From Pandoraea nosoerga (GTDB taxonomy: Bacteria > Pseudomonadota > Gammaproteobacteria > Burkholderiales > Burkholderiaceae): a stretch of 64,000 nucleotides of DNA. A program made the translations under genes and the position numbers. The stretch is from contig NZ_CABPSC010000015.1 in NCBI RefSeq assembly GCF_902459585.1, positions 62,001 to 126,000 on the forward strand, read 5' to 3'. This document shows, piece after piece, positions 58,771-64,000 of this stretch. The notes under the pieces are model-generated. The model saw nothing but the letters and a program-made list of their open reading frames with translations, was not told where the DNA came from and did no database searches. Position 1 is the first letter of the stretch, and each line of letters starts with the position of its first letter.

Positions 58771-58830
58771 AAAAAAAACGGCCAGCGCGTTGCTGGCCGT
58801 GAAATCCACCAGGAGGAGGTGGAGGAGACA
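58771..58830 (-). ncRNA. Candidate small RNA with anti-Shine-Dalgarno hairpin loop
   Basis: Minus strand, 5' to 3': a TATAGT -10 (58842-58837), a CU-rich 5' part (CTCCTCCACC), a hairpin CCACC-TCCTCCT-GGTGG (58822-58806), then the terminator ACGGCCAGC-AACGC-GCTGGCCGT plus T8 (58800-58771). The predicted length is about 60 nt. The UCCUCCU loop is complementary to AGGAGGA ribosome sites, as in CU-rich sRNAs of other bacteria. The -35 is weak (TTTACC at 19 bp). Confidence 0.55.
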
Positions 58831-58933
58831 GGTGCAACTATATCAGGGAAATCCCTAGACGGGTAAACCTTTGGCAAAAAAACTTGTAGAAAAACCACAG
58901 CTGCGACAATTCGTCGCTTTTTTGCATCACTGT

Positions 58934-58960
58934 GGGCCATTTGGGCCATTTGGGCCATTC
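58934..58960. repeat. 9-bp tandem repeat x 3
   Basis: GGGCCATTT occurs twice, followed by GGGCCATTC, upstream of the cysteine-dioxygenase-like gene. Confidence 0.88.
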
Positions 58961-59088
58961 TCAAGGCCCATAGGGGATTGCGGCGCATGACCCGAGCCTC
59001 GTCCCGTGGCCGGGATGGAGAAAAACCACAAGAACGGTGCGCGGGCGCGAAGGCCCATGCCGCGCCGATGGTGTTCGAGGAGATGACC

Positions 59089-59730
59089 ATGGCGTTTCCC
59101 ACTATCCCCGCCACGCGCGGCCCCGCCGGTTCCGCGGACGCCGCCGGTGTCGCGGACCCACTCGGTCCCCTGAGGGATTTCATCGTCACCATGACGGATC
59201 TCGTGGCGCAGGCGCCGGACGAGGCCGTTCTCATCGCGCAAGGGCGCGCGGCGTTGGCCAAGCTCGTCTCCCGTGACGGATGGCTGCCCGACGCCTGCGC
59301 GCAGCCCGACCCGGCGCGCTACACGCAGTACCGGCTCTACGTCGATCCGCAAGCCCGCTTCAGCGTGGTGAGTTTCGTGTGGGGGCCAGGACAGTCGACG
59401 CCCGTTCACGACCACACCGTGTGGGGGCTCATCGGCATGCTGCGCGGCGCCGAGGATTCGCTGCCGTTTACCGTCTCGGCCAGCGGCGGGCTGCAGGCCG
59501 CGCTGCAGGCCGTGCGCCTGCAGCCCGGGGACGTGGAAGCGGTCTCGCCCACCCTCGGCGACATCCATCAGGTCCGCAACGCGTTCGACGATCGCGTCTC
59601 CGTGAGCATCCACGTGTACGGCGCGGACATCGGCCGCGTGGCGCGCTCGGTCTATCTGCCCGACGGCACGCGCAAGCGCTTCGTCTCGGGCTACGCCAAC
59701 GCCGAAGCCTCTGCGCTCGTGAGCCTCTGA
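59089..59730 (+). CDS. Cysteine dioxygenase family protein
   Basis: The 213-residue cupin has the three iron-binding histidines of thiol dioxygenases: H107 and H109 (PVHDHTVWG) and H160 (GDIHQVRN). Members oxidise cysteine or 3-mercaptopropionate to the sulfinate. The length and the bacterial HDHTVWGLIGML form fit the CDO/3-MDO group; substrate choice cannot be read. GAGGAG lies 6 bp before the chosen ATG (second ATG after it). It is a single gene, followed at 278 bp by an MFS transporter. Confidence 0.92.
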   Translation: MAFPTIPATRGPAGSADAAGVADPLGPLRDFIVTMTDLVAQAPDEAVLIAQGRAALAKLVSRDGWLPDACAQPDPARYTQYRLYVDPQARFSVVSFVWGPGQSTPVHDHTVWGLIGMLRGAEDSLPFTVSASGGLQAALQAVRLQPGDVEAVSPTLGDIHQVRNAFDDRVSVSIHVYGADIGRVARSVYLPDGTRKRFVSGYANAEASALVSL

Positions 59731-60008
59731 AGGTCACGCCACGTTTCGTGGCATGTGACGGGAATCGCCGCGGTGCGGCACGCCCGCCTAAGTGTTTACA
59801 CTGAGCATCGATTTACGTTCAGCAATATAAACTTCCGCAAAGCGTAATTGACGTGCGGCAGGGAGGACATGTCGTCCTCCCGCCGGGCGCACAATGCCTG
59901 GCCGCCCGGCGCGCGGCGGCCCGGGCCCGATGCGAGGCAATGCGGCAAGCCGCCGGCGCCTCGAGCGGGACGCCGTGCCATGAAGTTGCGAGAACGTTTG
60001 GAGACAGA

Positions 60009-61361
60009 ATGAAAGCAGCAGAAGTCAATGTGGGCGCATTGATCGACGAGAGTCGCCTCGGCGCCTACCAATGGTGGGTGATCGTGTTGTGCGCGATGTG
60101 CCTGGTGGTCGACGGCTTCGACGTGCAGGCCATGGGGTATGTGGCGCCGGTGGTGATCCGCGAGTGGGGCATTGCCAAGGAAACGCTCTCGCCGGTGTTC
60201 GGCGCCGGCCTGTTCGGCATGCTCGTGGGGTCGCTGACGTTCTCGGCGCTGGCCGACAAGCTGGGCCGGCGCCCGGTGCTCATCGGCGCCACGCTGTGCT
60301 TCTCGGTGTGCATGATCGTGACCGGTTTTGCCAATACGATCACCGAGCTCGTGGTCTGGCGCTTTGCCGCCGGCCTCGGGCTGGGCTGCATCATGCCGAA
60401 CGCCATGGCGCTCGCCGGCGAATACAGCCCGCGCCGCATTCGCGTGTCGCTCATGATGATCGTGTCGTGCGGCTTCACGCTCGGCGGCGTGGTGGGTGGC
60501 CTGATTACCGCAGCCATCATCCCGAGCCTGGGCTGGCGCGCCGTGTTCTATATCGGCGGTGCGATTCCCCTGGTGCTTGGCCTGCTGATGTGGGTCTCGC
60601 TGCCCGAGTCGATCCAGTTCCTGTTGTTCAAGAAGAGCGACCGCGTGCGCATTCGCAAGCAGCTCATGCGCGTGGCGCCGGGTGCCGACGTGCCTGTGGA
60701 CGCCAACTTCGTGCTCGACGAGCAGAAGGCCAGGGGCGTGCCGTTCGTCGAGCTGTTCAAGGACGGCCGTGCGCGCGTCACGCTGCTGCTGTGGATCATC
60801 AACTTCGCCAACCTGCTCGACATGTATTTCCTGTCGAACTGGCTGCCGACGGTGATTCGCGACGCCGGCTATTCGACGCAGGTCGCCGTGATGGCCGGCA
60901 CGGCGCTGTGGGCCGGCGGCGTGATCGGCACGCTGCTGCTCGGTCGCGTGATCGACCGCGTGGGCTTCACGAGCGTGCTTGCCGTCACGTTCCTCATTGC
61001 CATCGCGGCCACGGCGGCCATTGGCAATCCGGTCGTAATGGTGTCGATGGTGGCGGTGTTCGTGGCGATCTTCTTCGCGGGCTTCTCGATCATTGGCGGC
61101 CAGCCGGCGCTCAACGCGCTCGCCGCGACCTACTACCCGACCTCGCTGCGCTCGACGGGCATCGGCTGGAGCCTGGGCGTGGGCCGTATCGGCTCGGTGC
61201 TGGGCCCCGTGCTCGGCGGTGCGCTCATGCATCTGCAATGGTCGTCGTCGTCGCTGTTCCTCGCGGCCGCCGTCCCGGCGTGCGTGTCGCTGATCGGCGT
61301 GCTGGCCATTGCGCGCACGCAGCGCGGCGGCGCGAGCCTGCGCACCGTGCCGGCCAACTGA
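60009..61361 (+). CDS. MFS transporter, aromatic acid:H+ symporter (AAHS) family
   Basis: The 450-residue 12-helix transporter opens QWWVIVLCAMCLVVDGFDVQAMGYVAP. The DGFD motif in helix 1 and LADKLGRRPVLI after helix 2 are hallmarks of the AAHS family (PcaK, BenK, MhpT), which import benzoate-type acids. GGAGACAGA precedes the ATG. No aromatic-degradation genes adjoin, so the substrate is open. Confidence 0.92.
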   Translation: MKAAEVNVGALIDESRLGAYQWWVIVLCAMCLVVDGFDVQAMGYVAPVVIREWGIAKETLSPVFGAGLFGMLVGSLTFSALADKLGRRPVLIGATLCFSVCMIVTGFANTITELVVWRFAAGLGLGCIMPNAMALAGEYSPRRIRVSLMMIVSCGFTLGGVVGGLITAAIIPSLGWRAVFYIGGAIPLVLGLLMWVSLPESIQFLLFKKSDRVRIRKQLMRVAPGADVPVDANFVLDEQKARGVPFVELFKDGRARVTLLLWIINFANLLDMYFLSNWLPTVIRDAGYSTQVAVMAGTALWAGGVIGTLLLGRVIDRVGFTSVLAVTFLIAIAATAAIGNPVVMVSMVAVFVAIFFAGFSIIGGQPALNALAATYYPTSLRSTGIGWSLGVGRIGSVLGPVLGGALMHLQWSSSSLFLAAAVPACVSLIGVLAIARTQRGGASLRTVPAN

Positions 61362-61372
61362 TCAGGCAGACG

Positions 61373-61412
61373 CAGGCATAAGCAAACATAAGCAGACATA
61401 AGTAGACGTTAG
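61373..61412. repeat. 10-bp tandem repeat x 4
   Basis: The units are CAGGCATAAG, CAAACATAAG, CAGACATAAG and TAGACGTTAG, 11 bp after the stop of the AAHS transporter gene. Confidence 0.9.
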
Positions 61413-61622
61413 CGCTGCAATAACGATCGAGTATGAAAGCGCAACGCCCGCCGGCGGTATCATGGCGGGCGTTGTGCCGTTTGCCGCGGTGGTGCGACAC
61501 GCGCACGTCCGACCGATGCGCCACCGCGTCCGCGGCTTGACGACTTCACGGTTCCACGGCTCCACGGCTCCATGGGCTTCGTCCCCCCACGCGGCGCGCC
61601 GCGTGCGCTCACCATAACGACA

Positions 61623-62834
61623 ATGACATCGACGTCCGAACTCTCTTCTGCGTTACCTTCCGAGCGCGTGCTGCTGGGCATTCTCGGTCTGTTCATGATG
61701 ATTGCGCCCGCGTCCACGGACATGTACCTGCCAGGGCTCGTGACAATGCGCCATGAGCTTGGGGCGAGCGCGGCGGCCACTCAGCTCACGCTGTCGTACT
61801 TCTTTCTCGGGTTTGCGTTCGGACAGTTGCTGTGGGGGCCGCTCGCCGACCGGTTCGGGCGCCGCCGACCGATGGCGGCCGGCATCGCGCTGTACATCTT
61901 CGGCAGCGCGGGCTGCGCGTTCGCCGACAGCATCGATCACATGATGATGTGGCGCTTCGTGCAGGCGCTAGGCGGTTGTGCCATGCCGGTGATCGCACAG
62001 GCGATCGTGCGCGACGTGTACGGGCCGCGCAACAGTGCCCGCGCGTTCTCGATCATGCTGCTCGTGATGAGCGTGGCGCCTATCGTCGCACCGCTCGTTG
62101 GCGGGCAGATGCTGCGCTTGACGAGCTGGCGCGTGATCTTCGGCATTCTCGCCGCGTTCGGTGCGGTGGCGATGCTCGCGCTGTGGCGTCTGCCGGAGAC
62201 GGGCGCGGCGCAGGCGCGCACGCAGGGCGGCCCGCGCGCGGTGGCCATGTCGTACTGGCACCTGCTGCGCGATCCGCACTTCGTGGGCTACATGCTCGCG
62301 GGGGGCGCTGTGTTCGGCGCCTCGTTCACGTACATCACCGGCACGCCGCTGGTGTACATGGAGTACTTCCATGTCTCGCCGCAATTCTTTGGGGTGCTCT
62401 TCGGCATCAACATCGTGGGCATGGCCTCGATGACCATGTTCAACTCGCGGCGTGTGGGACAGATCGGCGCTTACCGGCTCATGCGCATCGGCATCATCGG
62501 CTGCGCCATCGTGACGTCGGTCCTGTGCGCGACAACCTGGCTGGGGATTGCGATTCTGCCGCTGATGGTGGCGCTGCTGTTCCTGTTCATGTCGCTGCGC
62601 GGCATCATCACGGCGAACTCGGTGGCCGGTGCACTGGCCAATCACCCGACCCGCGCCGGCGCAGCGGCGGCGCTCGTGGGCAGCGTGCAGTACGGCCTGG
62701 GCTTCGCCGCGGGCGGCCTGCTCGGCGTGCTCAACGACGGCTCGCCGCGCCCGCTCGCGACGGTCATGTGCGGGTTCTCGCTGCTGGCGCTCGCCGCCAT
62801 GCTGATGATGCGGCGCCCGGCGCAGGCGCGCTGA
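61623..62834 (+). CDS. MFS transporter, Bcr/CflA family (drug efflux type)
   Basis: The 403-residue 12-helix protein has the Bcr/CflA opening STDMYLPGLVTMRHELGA, the LADRFGRRRPM loop and SARAFSIMLLVMSVAPIVAPLVGG in helix 5. The family exports bicyclomycin, chloramphenicol or small metabolites. The ATG before TSTSELSS is chosen; an in-frame ATG 17 codons upstream is possible. It ends at a strong terminator facing the reductase gene. Confidence 0.92.
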   Translation: MTSTSELSSALPSERVLLGILGLFMMIAPASTDMYLPGLVTMRHELGASAAATQLTLSYFFLGFAFGQLLWGPLADRFGRRRPMAAGIALYIFGSAGCAFADSIDHMMMWRFVQALGGCAMPVIAQAIVRDVYGPRNSARAFSIMLLVMSVAPIVAPLVGGQMLRLTSWRVIFGILAAFGAVAMLALWRLPETGAAQARTQGGPRAVAMSYWHLLRDPHFVGYMLAGGAVFGASFTYITGTPLVYMEYFHVSPQFFGVLFGINIVGMASMTMFNSRRVGQIGAYRLMRIGIIGCAIVTSVLCATTWLGIAILPLMVALLFLFMSLRGIITANSVAGALANHPTRAGAAAALVGSVQYGLGFAAGGLLGVLNDGSPRPLATVMCGFSLLALAAMLMMRRPAQAR

Positions 62835-62849
62835 AGCCGCCGATCGATG

Positions 62850-62881
62850 AAAAAGAGCGCCGTGTGAGCGGCGCTCCTTTT
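62850..62881. terminator. Terminator between the Bcr/CflA gene and the reductase gene
   Basis: GAGCGCCG-TGTGAG-CGGCGCTC has a T-rich 3' side and a GAAAAA 5' side, usable on both strands. Confidence 0.85.
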
Positions 62882-62937
62882 CGTTCGCACCCGCCGCCGG
62901 GACGGCGGCGAGCCGGGATGAGCTTCGCGTCAGCGCG

Positions 62938-64000
62938 TCACAGCGCGAGCACCAGCTTCTTGCCGCAGGCGCGCGAGCAGCACGACATCATCTTCGTGTT
63001 CGCATCGCGCTCGGCGCGCGTGAGCACCACGTCGCGATGATCCACCTCGCCCTCGAGCACCTGCACTTCGCACGATCCGCACAAGCCTTCCTCGCAGTCG
63101 CTCTGCACGTCGATGTTCGCGGCCCGCAAGGCGGTGAGCAGCGTCTGATCGGCCGGCACCGTCAGGGTGATGCCGGAGTCCTTGAGCGTGACTTCGAACG
63201 CATGCTCCTTTTCCGGATCGAGCGTGCCCAACTGCGACTGGAAATGCTCCACGCGCAACGTGTCCTCCGGCCAGTGCGCACAGCATTCGGCCAGTCCTTC
63301 GAGCATGCGCACGGGGCCGCACGCATAGACCTGCGTGCCGGCTTGCGGCGCCGCGAGCAACTGCGCGTAGTCGGCGCGCCGGCCTTCGTCCTTCACCCAC
63401 AGATGCAGACGCTCGCCATGCAGCGCCTGCAGTTCCTCGACGAGCGCCATCGTGCGCCGGCTGCGGCCGCTGTAATGGATCTCGTAGTCCATGCCGATCG
63501 CCCGGGCGCGGCGTGCCATCGCCGCAATCGGCGTCACGCCGATGCCGCCCGCCACGAAAATCGCCCGCGGCGTGCTCTCGTCCAGACGGAAGTGATTGCG
63601 CGGGCCACGAATGCGCAGCCGGTCGCCGACACGTACCTGCGTATGCACCCAGTTCGAGCCGCCGCGGCCTGCCGGCTCGTGCAGCACGGCGATTTCGAAA
63701 ACGCCGGCGTTCGCGGGGTCGCCGCACAGCGAATACTGGCGCGAGAGGCCCGTGTCGCCGCACTCGACATCGATGTGCGAGCCCGGCGCCCAGCGCGGCA
63801 GCGCGCGGCCGTCCGGCGCGACGAGGCGCAGCTTCACGATACCTTCGGCCGCCGGCGTGACCGACTCGACCACGACCGGGCGCGTCACGCTGTGGCCCGA
63901 CGGCTCGCCGATGCGCACCGGCGCGCGGCGCTCGAGCACGCTCGGATCGCGGCGCTCGGGGTTCTGCGCCGGGTCCCATTCGACCCACAGATGCTCAGGC
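62938..64000 (-). CDS. PDR/VanB family oxidoreductase (phthalate dioxygenase reductase type), 5' partial
   Basis: The frame stays open to the right edge, so the start is outside the window; 353 residues are visible. Domains in order: FMN-binding barrel (RQYSLCGDPAN), NAD domain (FVAGGIGVTPIAAMA, YACGPVRML), and a C-terminal plant-type 2Fe-2S domain (SDCEEGLCGSCEV, last cysteine in SCCSRACG). Such reductases feed Rieske oxygenases, including demethylases. The Rieske alpha subunit at 32.9-34.1 kb is too far away to be an obvious partner; the partner may lie beyond the edge. Confidence 0.92.
   Translation of the reverse strand, partial: PEHLWVEWDPAQNPERRDPSVLERRAPVRIGEPSGHSVTRPVVVESVTPAAEGIVKLRLVAPDGRALPRWAPGSHIDVECGDTGLSRQYSLCGDPANAGVFEIAVLHEPAGRGGSNWVHTQVRVGDRLRIRGPRNHFRLDESTPRAIFVAGGIGVTPIAAMARRARAIGMDYEIHYSGRSRRTMALVEELQALHGERLHLWVKDEGRRADYAQLLAAPQAGTQVYACGPVRMLEGLAECCAHWPEDTLRVEHFQSQLGTLDPEKEHAFEVTLKDSGITLTVPADQTLLTALRAANIDVQSDCEEGLCGSCEVQVLEGEVDHRDVVLTRAERDANTKMMSCCSRACGKKLVLAL

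Larger units (their letters stand above)
58517..59088. other. Long spacer with a candidate small RNA
   Basis: These 572 bp contain no convincing protein gene. The first 250 bp show nothing. A minus-strand small-RNA candidate lies at 58771-58830 with its -10 at 58837-58842. A 9-bp tandem repeat is at 58934-58960. Confidence 0.65.

Noticed and set aside
61442-61474. 11-bp perfect hairpin CAACGCCCGCC / GGCGGGCGTTG after the AAHS transporter
   Set aside because: It has no T tract on either side, so it is not called a terminator; it may be a structural or chance dyad.

Overview
The window is 64 kb of high-GC chromosome from a betaproteobacterium of the Burkholderiales. It is most likely a Burkholderiaceae member close to Pandoraea or Burkholderia; the genus is my inference from gene order and protein character (xseB-ispA-dxs; tsaD/baiN/yqeY-dnaG-rpoD; thrB beside a BPSS1780-type membrane protein; a DUF2782 protein near polA). 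Gene density is high and the content is mostly core metabolism and information processing. I see no insertion sequence, prophage, integrase, CRISPR array, toxin-antitoxin pair or defence island.

Left part (1-12.7 kb): a truncated fumarate-reductase-like flavoprotein overlaps an isocitrate-lyase/PEP-mutase family enzyme and converges on a CaiB/BaiF CoA-transferase, which has a palindromic operator upstream. Then come alaS, a catabolic-looking row (MFS transporter, class II aldolase, 4-OT tautomerase, threonine aldolase), a ClC chloride/proton exchanger, a Nudix hydrolase and a TusA-like protein.

Middle (12.7-46.9 kb): galU and valS on the minus strand; uvrD; the minus-strand set DUF2782 / thrB / membrane protein; a YeeE/YedE thiosulfate-type transporter; a LOG phosphoribohydrolase head-to-head with polA; a type II NADH dehydrogenase; a Tat-signal dienelactone hydrolase; a ZIP metal transporter; a mercaptopyruvate sulfurtransferase; a DMT exporter; a Rieske oxygenase; xseB-ispA-dxs (isoprenoid precursors); folE2; tsaD; baiN. 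The macromolecular-synthesis operon yqeY-dnaG-rpoD follows and ends with a tRNA-Ile2(CAU). rpsU, normally part of this operon, is not in the window; the 497 bp before yqeY hold two tandem-repeat arrays instead.

Right part (46.9-64 kb): an MFS transporter and an asparaginase diverge from one compact palindromic promoter/operator, with a GntR regulator behind the asparaginase. Next are a chemoreceptor with a sigma-28 promoter, a GFA-family protein, an acetyl-CoA hydrolase/succinate-CoA transferase diverging from a LysR regulator, a CSS-EAL c-di-GMP phosphodiesterase, a small hypothetical protein, a cysteine-dioxygenase-like protein, two MFS transporters (AAHS and Bcr/CflA types) and a phthalate-dioxygenase-reductase-type oxidoreductase cut by the right edge.

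The most interesting non-coding signals are a candidate minus-strand small RNA (about 58771-58830) whose hairpin loop is a perfect anti-Shine-Dalgarno sequence, and a recurring pattern of short (9-36 bp) tandem repeats in many intergenic spacers.
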